From Ideonella sp. A 288 (GTDB lineage: Bacteria > Pseudomonadota > Gammaproteobacteria > Burkholderiales > Burkholderiaceae_C), in the NCBI RefSeq assembly GCF_002198735.1, contig NZ_MWLO01000132.1, positions 1 through 49,857 on the forward strand: DNA of 49,857 bases, written 5' to 3'. The notes beneath the pieces were generated by a model. It did no database searches and was not told where the DNA came from. It worked only from the letters and a program-made list of their open reading frames with translations. A program made the position numbers and the translations under genes. How positions within the stretch are numbered: the first letter of the stretch is position 1; each line of letters opens with the position of its first letter. Shown here one piece after another: positions 1 to 8,983 of the stretch.

Positions 1-2606
1 TTGTTGATGGTGTCGAGCAGGTGGTCGCCGGCGGCATCGATCTTGTCCAACCGATCGGCCTGCTCGGGGGCCACGCCCGAGCGCCGGATCAGGTGCGCCA
101 TGCCGATGATCGCGTTCAGCGGCGTGCGGATCTCGTGCGACATGTTGGCCAGGAAGGTGCTCTTGGCGACGGTGGACGATTCCGCGGCCTCCTTGGCCAC
201 GGCCAGTTCGCGCGTGCGCTCGTCGACCAGCGACTCGAGGTGCTGGCGATAACGCTCCAGCTCGGCGGCCGCCTCCTTCTGCTCGGTGACGTCGACGCAG
301 AAGCCGATGTAGCCGATGAAGCGGCCCTGCGAGTCGCAGCGCGGATTGCCGTCGTCGCGCAGCCAGCGGTAGGCGCCGTCGGCGCGGCGCAGCCGGTACT
401 CCATGCTGAAGGGCACCCGCCGTTCGAAGGCCTCGACGTAGGTCTGCATGCAGTGCGCGTGGTCGTCGGGGTGGACGCCCTCGGTCCAGCCGTTGCCGGT
501 TTCCTGCTCGAGGCTGCGGCCGGTGAAGCGCAGCCAGGGCTCGTTGAAGTAGGTGCACTGGGCGTCGAGGCCCGAGGTCCAGATCAGCGCCGACCCGCCG
601 TTGGCGAGGTTGCGGAAATGCTGTTCGCTTTCGCGGACCTGGAGTTCGGCCCGCTTGCGCTCGGTGATGTCGGACCAGATCGACGCGACGTACGAGCGGC
701 CCGCGAAATCGAGCATGCGCATGCTGACCCGCACGTCGCGGACGCTGCCGTCGCGGTGGCGGTGGCGCGACTCGAACACCGCCGGCCCTGCCGCGGCCAG
801 GGTGCGGCGCGCCGCGAGGTGGTCTTCGACGTCGCGCGAGGCCTGAATGTCGGCCAGGGTCATGGCGGCGAACGCCTCCCGCGTGTGGCCCAGGTTGCGG
901 GCCGCGGCGTCGTTGAACTCGACGAAGCGCCCGGTCTCGGCGTCGATGAGGGCGATGGAATCGGCCGCCTGGCTGGCGATGGCCAGGAAGATGGCCTCGC
1001 GCTCGCGCAGCCTGCGCTGCACGGCGCGCTGCTCGACCACGCTGGCCAGCCGCGCCGCCACGGCGTCGAGCAGTTGCTGCTCTTCGGGCAGGAACACCGG
1101 CAGCTCGTCCGGCGCGCGCGCATAGCCCACGGTGATCGATCCCGCCTCCTCCCCCGCGAGGCGGATCACCGTGCGCTGCTGCCACGCGGTCTCGGTGTGG
1201 CCGGCGCTGGCGTAGGCGTCGCCCTGGACGACCACCCGCGCCGACGCCATGGCCGAGTGCTGCCAGGCCGCCGGCAGGTGGTCGGCCACCGCCTGCAACT
1301 GGGTGGCCAGCGGTTCGGTCAGGTCCTCGGTGAGCCGGAACACGCCGTACAGGCCGTCCAGCTCGCGGAGGCGCTGCTGCAACTGCTGCTGCATCGCGCG
1401 GCGTCCCGTGATGTCGTGCGCCACGGCCAGCACACCGACGAGCGTGCCGTCGGCGGCCACCATCGGCGTCTTGCTGATCTCGAAAAGGCCGCGGTAGCCG
1501 TCGGCCAGGAAGGTCATGCGCTCCTCGCGGGTGACGGACTGGCCCGAGGCCATCACCTCGCGGTCCTGGCGGCGGAACTCGTCGGCCAGCTCGGGGGGCA
1601 CGAAATCGTGGTCGGTACGGCCGACGATGCGGGCTTCGGGCGCGCCGTAGCGGCGCTCGAAGGCCGCATTGCAGCCCAGGTAGACGCCATCGGCATCCTT
1701 CAGCCAGATGGGGTCGGGGACGGTGGCCACCAGGGCCTTCAGGCGCGAGCGCTCGAGGTCCAGCTCGCGGTAGGGCTGCTGCACCCCCGCGACGAAGAGC
1801 GCCCGATAGATCATCAGGTAGGCCAAGGCCTTGTAGACGTGGCCGAGCAGGTTGAAGACATCGGTCACGTCGGCATACAGCGTGAAGAACATCTCCGCCA
1901 GGCCCTGCACCCAGGCGGCGGTGCCCAGCCACTGCCACTCGCTGTTCTGCGATCGCCGGCCCCGCAGGTACAGCAGCACCGCGGCCACGGCATAGAGCGC
2001 CGCCAGCAGGTATTCGGCACCGATCTTGAACGGCGTCAGCCCGCGGCCGTCGACGAAGGTGTGCGGCAGCCACTCGGCACGCCACAGGCCGACCCACCAG
2101 ATGCCGGCGGCCAGCGCCACCGATGCCGCCAGGGTGGCCGGCGCGGACCATCGCCGCGGCTGGGTGACGGCCACCAGCAGCAAGGCCATGGCGGCCACGA
2201 AGCGTCCGGCCAGCCAGAAGTTGATGGCCTTCTCCGGGCCGCTGGGCGTCACCCAGTCGGGCATGCCGACATACGACAGGGTGTGCGCCAGGTCGATCAG
2301 GCCGACGGCGAGGAAGGCCGCGGCCAGCGTCATGCGATGGCTGTTCTCGGCCTGCTGCCGCAGGTTCCAGGCCAATGCGAACACCATGCCCGACACCACG
2401 ATCGCCAGCACCTCGAGCACGGTGTGCAGCGGCAGGTACTGCGCCGGCGACGCGAAGAAGCGGGTGGCCGGCAAGGCCTGGCCGAAGATCAGCACCACGG
2501 TCAATGCTGCCGCCCACGCCAGCTGCGGCTGCCTCATCCAGGTGGTGGCACCGACGGCATCGGTGCCTGTCGCGGGTGCGTTGCGTTGCGCTGACCGGTT
2601 GCCCAT
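1..2606 (-). CDS. MASE3/multi-PAS sensor histidine kinase, C-terminus cut by window edge
   Basis: Membrane sensor kinase that should autophosphorylate on histidine and pass phosphate to a response regulator. Translation from the ATG at 2606 gives 868 codons before the window ends. The first ~250 residues are hydrophobic with several membrane segments and the MASE3 hallmark HTLSYVGMPDWVTPSGPEKA (about residue 109 on). PAS-type segments follow (about 275-400, 560-690 and 690-800), with a possible GAF-like stretch at about 430-540, a short coiled linker ending in RYRQHLESLVDERTRELA, and the HisKA H-box MSHEIRTPLNAIIGMAH with the phospho-accepting His at about residue 824. The ATPase domain, and any receiver domain, lie outside the window. 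An in-frame stop just upstream fixes the start. The AraC-type gene upstream is co-directional. The ligand is unknown; MASE3 is a sensory membrane domain without a general assigned ligand. Confidence 0.9.
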   Translation of the reverse strand, partial: MGNRSAQRNAPATGTDAVGATTWMRQPQLAWAAALTVVLIFGQALPATRFFASPAQYLPLHTVLEVLAIVVSGMVFALAWNLRQQAENSHRMTLAAAFLAVGLIDLAHTLSYVGMPDWVTPSGPEKAINFWLAGRFVAAMALLLVAVTQPRRWSAPATLAASVALAAGIWWVGLWRAEWLPHTFVDGRGLTPFKIGAEYLLAALYAVAAVLLYLRGRRSQNSEWQWLGTAAWVQGLAEMFFTLYADVTDVFNLLGHVYKALAYLMIYRALFVAGVQQPYRELDLERSRLKALVATVPDPIWLKDADGVYLGCNAAFERRYGAPEARIVGRTDHDFVPPELADEFRRQDREVMASGQSVTREERMTFLADGYRGLFEISKTPMVAADGTLVGVLAVAHDITGRRAMQQQLQQRLRELDGLYGVFRLTEDLTEPLATQLQAVADHLPAAWQHSAMASARVVVQGDAYASAGHTETAWQQRTVIRLAGEEAGSITVGYARAPDELPVFLPEEQQLLDAVAARLASVVEQRAVQRRLREREAIFLAIASQAADSIALIDAETGRFVEFNDAAARNLGHTREAFAAMTLADIQASRDVEDHLAARRTLAAAGPAVFESRHRHRDGSVRDVRVSMRMLDFAGRSYVASIWSDITERKRAELQVRESEQHFRNLANGGSALIWTSGLDAQCTYFNEPWLRFTGRSLEQETGNGWTEGVHPDDHAHCMQTYVEAFERRVPFSMEYRLRRADGAYRWLRDDGNPRCDSQGRFIGYIGFCVDVTEQKEAAAELERYRQHLESLVDERTRELAVAKEAAESSTVAKSTFLANMSHEIRTPLNAIIGMAHLIRRSGVAPEQADRLDKIDAAGDHLLDTIN

Positions 2607-2661
2607 GCCCTTGGCCTTGGCGATTCGGCAATGACACTATCACGGAAACCCAGCCGCCACC

Positions 2662-2676
2662 GGGGCCCGCGGCCCC
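2662..2676 (-). terminator. GC-rich hairpin after the AraC-type gene
   Basis: A 6-bp perfect stem (GGGGCC / GGCCCC, CGC loop) lies 36-50 nt beyond the stop of the AraC-type gene and before the sensor-kinase start. There is no U-tract, so intrinsic termination is only a guess. Confidence 0.3.
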
Positions 2677-2711
2677 CCGGGTTCAGGTCGGGCGGTTCGT
2701 CCTGCGCTGGA

Positions 2712-3683
2712 TCAATGCGAGGCCGACAGGCCGCGCGCGTGGCGCAGGGTCTCGGACGGCAGTTCGCCGAACATGTGGCGGTAGTCGGCCGCGAAACGCG
2801 ACAGGTGCCAGAAGCCCCAGCGCGCGGCGCGGTCGGCCACGGGCTCGTCACCACCGCGGCGCAGGTCGCGGCGCACGCCATTGAGCCGCAGCGCGCGCAG
2901 GTAGGTGACCGGGCTCATCTGCAACACGTCCTGGAAGCTGTACTGCAGCGTGCGCCGCGAGACGTGGATGGCTTCGCACAGGTCGGGCACGGTGATGGGT
3001 TCTTCGGCGTGCGTGGACATGTAGCGCCGCGCCTCGCGCACCACGCGCTGGCGCGTGGCCGCCGTGGTGTCGCCGGCGCCTGCGGGGGCCATGCGGCGGC
3101 CAAAGCGGTGGATCAGCGCGTCGCACAGCGAATGCACCAGCGCCTTGCGCAGCGGCTCCTGCTCGAGCAGCTTGGGGCTGTCGGCGGCGGTGCCCAGGGT
3201 GGCCAGCAGCAGTTCGCGCAGCGCGGCGTTGTCGGCCTCGCTGCCGTCGATCAGGTCGTTGCGGTCGAGCGTGCCGACGAAGCCCACGCCATCCACGCGC
3301 TGCGAGTAGCCGTCGAGGAAATCGCGGTCGACACCGACGGCGACGATGTCGAAATTGCCGCGCGTGGCCAGTTCGAACTCGCCCCCGGCGATCAGCCCGA
3401 AGGCCTGGCGCTCGTCGAGCCGGCGGCCGCAGAACCAGCCCTGGTTGTGCGCGCCCACCGGCACGGCCAGCGTCAGTGTGCTTGGGCAGGGCGCACCACG
3501 CTGCAGCACGGCGTGCGAGGTGGATTCGCGGAACACCTGCACCGGGCCCAGCCACAGGTCTTGCAGGCGGCCGTCGAAGCGGCCGGGCGCAACCTGGTCG
3601 TATTGCTGGTCCCAGCGCGACAGGCTGGCCGCGTGGTCGTTGACGTCGTCGGACTGGATGGTCTGGTATTGGAAGGCCGTCAT
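2712..3683 (-). CDS. AraC-family transcriptional regulator
   Basis: DNA-binding regulator of 323 aa. The C-terminal third carries the two helix-turn-helix motifs of AraC/XylS proteins (ITVPDLCEAIHVSRRTLQYSF, in part, and RWGFWHLSRFAADYRHMFGE), with the typical closing GELPSETLR. The N-terminal ~200 residues form a ligand-sensing domain like those of the FeaR/EutR type; the ligand is not predictable. The open frame extends 26 codons upstream, but the ATG at 3683 is preferred because it follows an AGGAG ribosome-binding site at good spacing and begins the conserved part. It is transcribed in the same direction as the five-gene DUF1329-to-ligase operon whose last gene stops 128 bp upstream, so it may regulate that operon; this is inferred from position only. 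Confidence 0.88.
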   Translation of the reverse strand: MTAFQYQTIQSDDVNDHAASLSRWDQQYDQVAPGRFDGRLQDLWLGPVQVFRESTSHAVLQRGAPCPSTLTLAVPVGAHNQGWFCGRRLDERQAFGLIAGGEFELATRGNFDIVAVGVDRDFLDGYSQRVDGVGFVGTLDRNDLIDGSEADNAALRELLLATLGTAADSPKLLEQEPLRKALVHSLCDALIHRFGRRMAPAGAGDTTAATRQRVVREARRYMSTHAEEPITVPDLCEAIHVSRRTLQYSFQDVLQMSPVTYLRALRLNGVRRDLRRGGDEPVADRAARWGFWHLSRFAADYRHMFGELPSETLRHARGLSASH

Positions 3684-3767
3684 CGGCTGCTCCTGCGCTC
3701 CGCCTGCAAGCATGGCACACCGCAGGACCCGCAGCGTGCCGTCGAAGCTCAGGGTAAGCACGAATCA

Positions 3768-3804
3768 CACCATCGCCGCCGACCATGCAAGCGCGCCGAT
3801 GGTG
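3768..3804 (-). promoter_or_regulatory. Inverted repeat between acyl-CoA ligase and AraC-type gene
   Basis: CACCATCG (3768-3775) and CGATGGTG (3797-3804) form a perfect 8-bp inverted repeat with a 21-nt spacer. It lies just after the ligase stop and about 85 nt before the AraC-type start. It could be a terminator or a dimeric operator for the regulator. No U-tract follows. Confidence 0.3.
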
Positions 3805-3811
3805 CGTGCGA

Positions 3812-5512
3812 TCAGGCGGTCTTCTGCTCCACCAGCCCCAAGTCGGCGATGCTCTGCTGGCGCATCAGGTACTTCTGCACCTTGCCGGTGATCGTCATCG
3901 GGAAGGCGTCGACGAAGCGGATGTGCCGCGGCACCTTGTAGTGCGCGATCTGGCCGCGGCAGAACTCGCGGATCTCGTCGGCGGTGGCGCGCTCGCCGCT
4001 GCGCAGGATGATCCAGGCGCACAGCTCCTCGCCGTACTTCAGGTCGGGCACGCCCACCACCTGCACGTCCTGCACCTTGGGGTGGCGGTACAGGAACTCC
4101 TCGATCTCGCGCGGGTAGACGTTCTCGCCGCCGCGGATGACCATGTCCTTCAGCCGCCCGACGATGTTGACGTAGCCCTCGGCGTCCATCGTGGCCAGGT
4201 CGCCGGTGTGCATCCAGCCGTCGGCATCCACCGCCTCGCGGGTCTTGGCCTCGTCGTTCCAGTAACCCTTCATCACCGAGTAGCCGCGGGTGCACAGCTC
4301 GCCGGTGGCGCCATGCGGCACGGTCTGGCCCTGGTAGTCGACCAGCTTCACCTCCAGGTGGGGCTGCACCCGGCCCACCGTGGACACGCGGCGCTCCAGC
4401 GGGTCGTCGACCGCGCTCTGGGTGGACACCGGCGAGGTCTCGGTCATGCCGTAGGCGATGGTCACCTCGCGCATGTTCATCTGCGCCTGCACGCGCTTCA
4501 TCACCTCCACCGGGCAGGGCGAGCCGGCCATGATGCCGGTGCGCAGCGTGGCCAGGTCGAACTCGGCGAAGCGCGGGTGGTCGAGCTCGGCGATGAACAT
4601 GGTGGGCACGCCGTACAGCGCGGTGCAGCGTTCGGCCTGCACCGTTTGCAGCACGGCCAGCGGGTCGAATGCTTCGGCGGGGTAGACCATGGTGGCGCCG
4701 TGCGTGAGGCAGCCCAGGTTGCCCATCACCATGCCGAAGCAGTGGTACAGCGGCACGGGGATGCACAGGCGATCGGCCTCGGTCAGGCGGATGGCCTCGC
4801 CGACGAAGAAGCCGTTGTTCAGGATGTTGCGGTGGGTGAGCGTGGCGCCCTTCGGGAAGCCGGTGGTGCCCGAGGTGAACTGGATGTTGATGGCGTCGTC
4901 GCAGGCCAGCACGGGGGCCAGTGCGGCCAGGCGGGCGCGGCTGGCGTCGGTGGCCCGGTCGGGCAGCTCGCTGAAGTTGAGCATGCCGTCGGTGGTGTCC
5001 TCGCCCAGGCGGATCACCCAGCGCAGGTGCGGCAGCGCGCGCGCGTGCAACTGGCCGAAGGGGCTGGCGGCCAGTTCGGGCGCCAGGTCGTTGACGATCT
5101 CGAGGTAGTTGCTGGTCTTCAGCGACGGCGCCAGCACCAGGGCCTTGCACTCGACCTTGTTGAGCGCGTACTCCAGCTCGGACCGCCGGTAGGCCGGGTT
5201 CACGTTGACCAGCACCAGCCCGGCCCGCGCGGTGGCCAGTTGCGTGAGCACCCACTCGGCGCAGTTGGGGGCCCAGATGCCGATGCGGTCGCCGGGGTCC
5301 AGGCCCAGCGCCAGCAGGCCGGCGGCCACGGCATCGGCCCGCCGGGCCAGCTCGCGCCAGGTCCAGCGCACGCCCTGGTGCGGCACCACCAGCGCCTCGC
5401 GCTCGCCGTGGCGCGCCACGGTGGCGTCGAGGGCCTGGCCGATGGTCAGGTCGATCAGCGGCGGCGTGGTCACGCCGCGGGCGTGCGAGAGGGTGGTGTC
5501 GGTCGAGCTCAT
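3812..5512 (-). CDS. AMP-binding acyl-CoA synthetase (fatty-acid-CoA ligase family)
   Basis: 566-aa ANL-superfamily ligase that adenylates a carboxylic acid and transfers the acyl group to CoA. Visible motifs: P-loop [12 protein letters not shown] (residues 213-223), adenine-binding YGMTE (354-358), the GWMHTGDLA motif with the ribose-binding Asp (about 438), hinge [16 protein letters not shown] (about 452-467) and the catalytic Lys in ITGKVQK (about 544). All key residues are present and the length is normal for medium/long-chain acyl-CoA synthetases. The start at 5512 has an AGGGAG site upstream. It is the last gene of the operon and starts 17 nt after the YCF48-like gene stops, so it probably activates the acid handled by the upstream transport genes. 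Substrate chain length cannot be read from sequence. Confidence 0.93.
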   Translation of the reverse strand: MSSTDTTLSHARGVTTPPLIDLTIGQALDATVARHGEREALVVPHQGVRWTWRELARRADAVAAGLLALGLDPGDRIGIWAPNCAEWVLTQLATARAGLVLVNVNPAYRRSELEYALNKVECKALVLAPSLKTSNYLEIVNDLAPELAASPFGQLHARALPHLRWVIRLGEDTTDGMLNFSELPDRATDASRARLAALAPVLACDDAINIQFTSGTTGFPKGATLTHRNILNNGFFVGEAIRLTEADRLCIPVPLYHCFGMVMGNLGCLTHGATMVYPAEAFDPLAVLQTVQAERCTALYGVPTMFIAELDHPRFAEFDLATLRTGIMAGSPCPVEVMKRVQAQMNMREVTIAYGMTETSPVSTQSAVDDPLERRVSTVGRVQPHLEVKLVDYQGQTVPHGATGELCTRGYSVMKGYWNDEAKTREAVDADGWMHTGDLATMDAEGYVNIVGRLKDMVIRGGENVYPREIEEFLYRHPKVQDVQVVGVPDLKYGEELCAWIILRSGERATADEIREFCRGQIAHYKVPRHIRFVDAFPMTITGKVQKYLMRQQSIADLGLVEQKTA

Positions 5513-5528
5513 CACGGGTCTCCCTGCG

Positions 5529-6542
5529 TCAGCGCGGCGCCGAGGCGGCCGCCGCAATCGGGTGGATCTGCACGCCGCCCTGGCCCAGCAGCACCACCTG
5601 GCCATCGGGGCCGGGCAGCACGCCGCCGAGGCCGGCACGGTCGTCGCGCACGGTGGATTCGAAACGGCGGCCGTCGGCGCTGTGCACGACGACCCCGCCC
5701 AGCCCGGCCAGCACCACCGCGCCATCGGGCAGTTGCACGCCGCCGCCCAGCGACTGGTCGGTGCCGGTGGGCACGCTGGCGAAGGTCTTGCCGCCATCGT
5801 CGCTGCGCAGCAGGTTGCCGCGCATGCCCCACACCAGCATCGCGCCGTCGGCCAGCGTGGTGCCGCCCCAGATCGAGCCCTTGTAGGGCAGCGCCACCTT
5901 CTGCCAGGTGCGCGCGTTGTCGTCGCTGCGGAACAGCAGGCCCGATTCGGCGGCGATCCACAGGCTGGCTGGCGCGCCGCCCGCGCCCGGCGGGCCGGCG
6001 AAGATGTGGTTGAGGTGGCGCTCGCCGTCCTCGCCCTCGGCGATCTCGAAGCGCTTCCAGGTCTTGCCGCCGTCGTCGGTGGTGGCGGCATAGCCATAGG
6101 CACCCACGGCCAGGCCTTCGGTGGCGCTGCGGAACCACACCGAGAACAGGATCTCGGGCCCGTCGAGCTGGCCCGATTGCAGGGTCCAGTGGTCGCCACC
6201 GTCGGTGGTGGCGATGACGATGCCGCCATGGCCCACCGCCCAGCCGCGGCGGGCATCGACGAAGTGCAGCGCGGTCAGCGTGGTCACCGTGGGCACGCTC
6301 TTGGCCTGCAGCCAGGTCTTGCCGCGGTCGTCCGACACCAGCACGTGGCCGTGCTCACCGACCACCACCAGCCGCGGGCCGATCCTGGCCCCGGCCAGCA
6401 GCAGGTTCTTCGACGCCAGCACGGCCAGCGTGGCATGTCCGGCCGGCACGGCGGCCGGCGCGCGCGCGCCGACGACGGCCCAGGCCAGCCCCGTCACCAG
6501 CGCGGCGGCGAGCAGGGACGCGATCACGATGGGTGCTCTCAT
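5529..6542 (-). CDS. YCF48/BNR-type beta-propeller protein
   Basis: 337-aa exported or membrane-anchored protein with an N-terminal hydrophobic segment (about residues 5-26). The rest consists of repeated blades with Asp-box-like motifs: [43 protein letters not shown]. This is the YCF48/Hcf136-like propeller fold. The plastid relative is a photosystem II assembly factor; a heterotrophic homologue next to RND genes more likely has a scaffold or ligand-binding role in the periplasm. It begins 8 nt after the RND gene stops, so the two are almost certainly co-transcribed. Function here is inferred only from fold and neighbours. Confidence 0.85.
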   Translation of the reverse strand: MRAPIVIASLLAAALVTGLAWAVVGARAPAAVPAGHATLAVLASKNLLLAGARIGPRLVVVGEHGHVLVSDDRGKTWLQAKSVPTVTTLTALHFVDARRGWAVGHGGIVIATTDGGDHWTLQSGQLDGPEILFSVWFRSATEGLAVGAYGYAATTDDGGKTWKRFEIAEGEDGERHLNHIFAGPPGAGGAPASLWIAAESGLLFRSDDNARTWQKVALPYKGSIWGGTTLADGAMLVWGMRGNLLRSDDGGKTFASVPTGTDQSLGGGVQLPDGAVVLAGLGGVVVHSADGRRFESTVRDDRAGLGGVLPGPDGQVVLLGQGGVQIHPIAAAASAPR

Positions 6543-6549
6543 GGCGTGC

Positions 6550-8910
6550 TCAGTGCGACAGGGTCGGCGCGCGCACCGGGCCGCGCCGCGGGATCAGCGT
6601 GTCGATCACCACCGCCAGGGCCGGCAGCAGGGTGATCGCCATGACCATGTTGATGGTGAACATGAAGGCCAGCAGCAGGCCCATGTCGGCCTGGAACTTC
6701 AGGTCGGAGAAGGCCCAGGTGGCCACGCCCACCGACAGCGTGATGGCGGTGAAGATGGTGGCGTTGCCCGTTTCCAGCAGCGCCGCCTTGAAGGCCGGCT
6801 CGATGGCCACGCCGTGCGCCAGGTGCAACTGCAGCCGGTTGTAGATGTAGAAGGCGTAGTCGACGCCGATGCCCACCGCCAGCACCATCACCGGCAGCGT
6901 GGCGACGGTGAGGCCGATGTCCAGCGTCTTCATGAACCAGTAGCCCAGGAAGGTGGCCACGGTGAGCGGCACGCAGCAGGCCACCATCGCCCGCCAGTCG
7001 CGGTAGGTGAACAGCACCAGCAACACGATGGTGCCGTACACGTACAGCATCATCGGCAGCTCGGTGCGCTCGAGCACCTCATTGGTGGCCGCCTGCACGC
7101 CGGCGTTGCCGCTGGCCAGGCGCACGGTGACGGTGTCGAACTTGTTGGCCTCGCGGTACTGCTTGGCGGCATCGATCACCGACTTCAGCGTCATGGCCTT
7201 GTGGTCGGTCAGGTACACATTGATCGGCAGCACCGTGCAGCGCGGGTCGTACAGGCCCGAGCCTTCGCCCACCAGACCGATGAAGCTGGCCATCGAGCGC
7301 TTGTCGCGCGGCAGCGCGGCCCACTTCAGGTTGCCTTCGTTGAAGCCCGAGGCGCCCACCTTCACCAGCCCCGGCAGCGAGGCCACGCTGGTGACGCCCT
7401 CCTGGTTGGCCATGTGCCAGGCGAAGCGGTCGATGTAGGTCATGCGTCCGAAGTCGTAGCAGCCTTCCTCGGGCACCTCGTTGACGATGGTGAGCACGTC
7501 CAGGCCCAGGCCGAAGCGCTCGACGATGGCCACCGCGTCGCGGTTGTAGCGGGCGTCCTCGCGCAGCTCGGGCGCGCCGGGCTTCAGGTAGCCGATGTGC
7601 CGGCCCTGGCTCTGCCACCAGGCCAGCGCGAACACCACCAGGCCGATGCCGACGACCACGAAGGCCACGCGCTTCTCGGCCACCCGGTCGAGCACCGCGA
7701 TGACCTCCTCGCGACGTGCGCGCAGGGTGTCGATGCGCGGCACGTAGTCGTCGGCGAGCTTGAAGTACGAGGCCAGCACCGGCAGCATGATCAGGTTGGT
7801 GACGATCTTGTAGGCCACGCCGATGCTGGCGGTGATGGCCAGCTCGCGGATCATCGGGATCGGGATCAGCACCAGCGTGGCGAAGCCGACGAAGGCCGTC
7901 ACCAGGGCCATGGTGCCGGGGATCAGCAGGCCGCTGAAGCTGGAGCGCGCGGCGTCGTAGCTGCTCTTGCCGGCGCACATCTCGCGCGAGATGTAGTTGA
8001 CCTGCTGCACGCCGTGCGACACGCCGATGGCGAACACCAGGAAGGGCACCAGCACCGCCAGCGGGTCGAGGCCGTAGCCCAGCAGTTTGAGCGTGCCGAA
8101 CTGCCACACCAGCGACACCAGCGAGCACACCAGCGTGACGAAGGTGAAGACCACCGAGCGGCAGTACCAGAACACGGCCAGCGCGGTGAGCACGAAGGCC
8201 AGCACGAAGAAGATCGCCACCGTCTTGGCGCCCTCGGCGATGTCGCTGATCTGCTTGGCGAAGCCGATGATCTGGATCTCGACGTCGGCATCCTCGAACT
8301 TGGCGCGGATCTCGGTCTCGAGGCGCTTGCCGAGTTCGATGTAGTCGGTGCGCGCCTTGGTCTGCGGGTCCATGTCGAGCAGGTCGGCGATGACCATCGC
8401 ACCCGACCCGTCGGTGGCCACCAGGCTGCCGATGTAGCCGCCGGTGACGACGTTCTCGCGGATCTGCACGATGCGCTTGTCGTCGAGCTTCTCGGGCGTG
8501 ACGTCGCCGCCGATCACGTCGCGGGCCTGGAAGCCCTCTTCGGTGATCTGCAGCACCCGGGTGTTGGGCGTCCACAGCGACGACACGGTGCGCCGGTCGA
8601 CGCCGGGCATGTACAGCACGGCCTTGGTGACGTCGTTCAGCTTGCGCAGGAAGGGCACGTTCCAGATGTCGCCCTTGCGCGCATGCACCACCACCATCAG
8701 GCGGTTGGCGCCGAACAGCGTCTCGCGGTACTTGAAGAAGGTGTCGGTGTACTCGTGGCCGCTGGGCAACTGCTTGTCGAAGCCTGCGTCCATGTGCAGG
8801 CGCGCGGCGAACACGCCCATCACCACGGTGACGACGGCCAGCAGCGCCAACGTGGCGCCGCGGCGGCCGAAGATGAGGTTTTCGAGGCGCTGGACGAGTC
8901 GGGCGATCAT
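6550..8910 (-). CDS. MMPL-type RND superfamily transporter
   Basis: 786-aa inner-membrane transporter with the duplicated RND architecture: an N-terminal membrane segment (about 20-36), a large periplasmic loop, about five membrane helices (about 215-390), a second leading helix (about 420-440), a second periplasmic loop, and a final helix bundle (about 625-775). Family motifs include FAIGVSHGVQQVN in the first bundle and GIGVDYAFYIYNRLQ in the second, as in MMPL/HpnN-like exporters of lipids and other hydrophobic molecules. Unlike tripartite AcrB-type pumps it has no adjacent membrane-fusion protein or TolC-like gene. Its neighbours are a DUF1302 outer-membrane barrel and a DUF1329 periplasmic protein, which suggests a different route across the envelope. 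The direction of transport is unknown. Confidence 0.92.
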   Translation of the reverse strand: MIARLVQRLENLIFGRRGATLALLAVVTVVMGVFAARLHMDAGFDKQLPSGHEYTDTFFKYRETLFGANRLMVVVHARKGDIWNVPFLRKLNDVTKAVLYMPGVDRRTVSSLWTPNTRVLQITEEGFQARDVIGGDVTPEKLDDKRIVQIRENVVTGGYIGSLVATDGSGAMVIADLLDMDPQTKARTDYIELGKRLETEIRAKFEDADVEIQIIGFAKQISDIAEGAKTVAIFFVLAFVLTALAVFWYCRSVVFTFVTLVCSLVSLVWQFGTLKLLGYGLDPLAVLVPFLVFAIGVSHGVQQVNYISREMCAGKSSYDAARSSFSGLLIPGTMALVTAFVGFATLVLIPIPMIRELAITASIGVAYKIVTNLIMLPVLASYFKLADDYVPRIDTLRARREEVIAVLDRVAEKRVAFVVVGIGLVVFALAWWQSQGRHIGYLKPGAPELREDARYNRDAVAIVERFGLGLDVLTIVNEVPEEGCYDFGRMTYIDRFAWHMANQEGVTSVASLPGLVKVGASGFNEGNLKWAALPRDKRSMASFIGLVGEGSGLYDPRCTVLPINVYLTDHKAMTLKSVIDAAKQYREANKFDTVTVRLASGNAGVQAATNEVLERTELPMMLYVYGTIVLLVLFTYRDWRAMVACCVPLTVATFLGYWFMKTLDIGLTVATLPVMVLAVGIGVDYAFYIYNRLQLHLAHGVAIEPAFKAALLETGNATIFTAITLSVGVATWAFSDLKFQADMGLLLAFMFTINMVMAITLLPALAVVIDTLIPRRGPVRAPTLSH

Positions 8911-8983
8911 GCGGTCGGCTGGGCAGCGCAGGGGGCGCCCTGGTCCGCGCCGACGGCGCGGACCAGGGCTGCCCGTTGCAGGG

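Noticed and set aside
21-2594. Long open frame on the plus strand (857 codons)
   Set aside because: Shadow of the sensor kinase. The minus strand encodes MASE3, PAS and HisKA motifs; the plus frame is His/Gly/Arg/Val-rich without domains, as expected opposite a high-GC gene.
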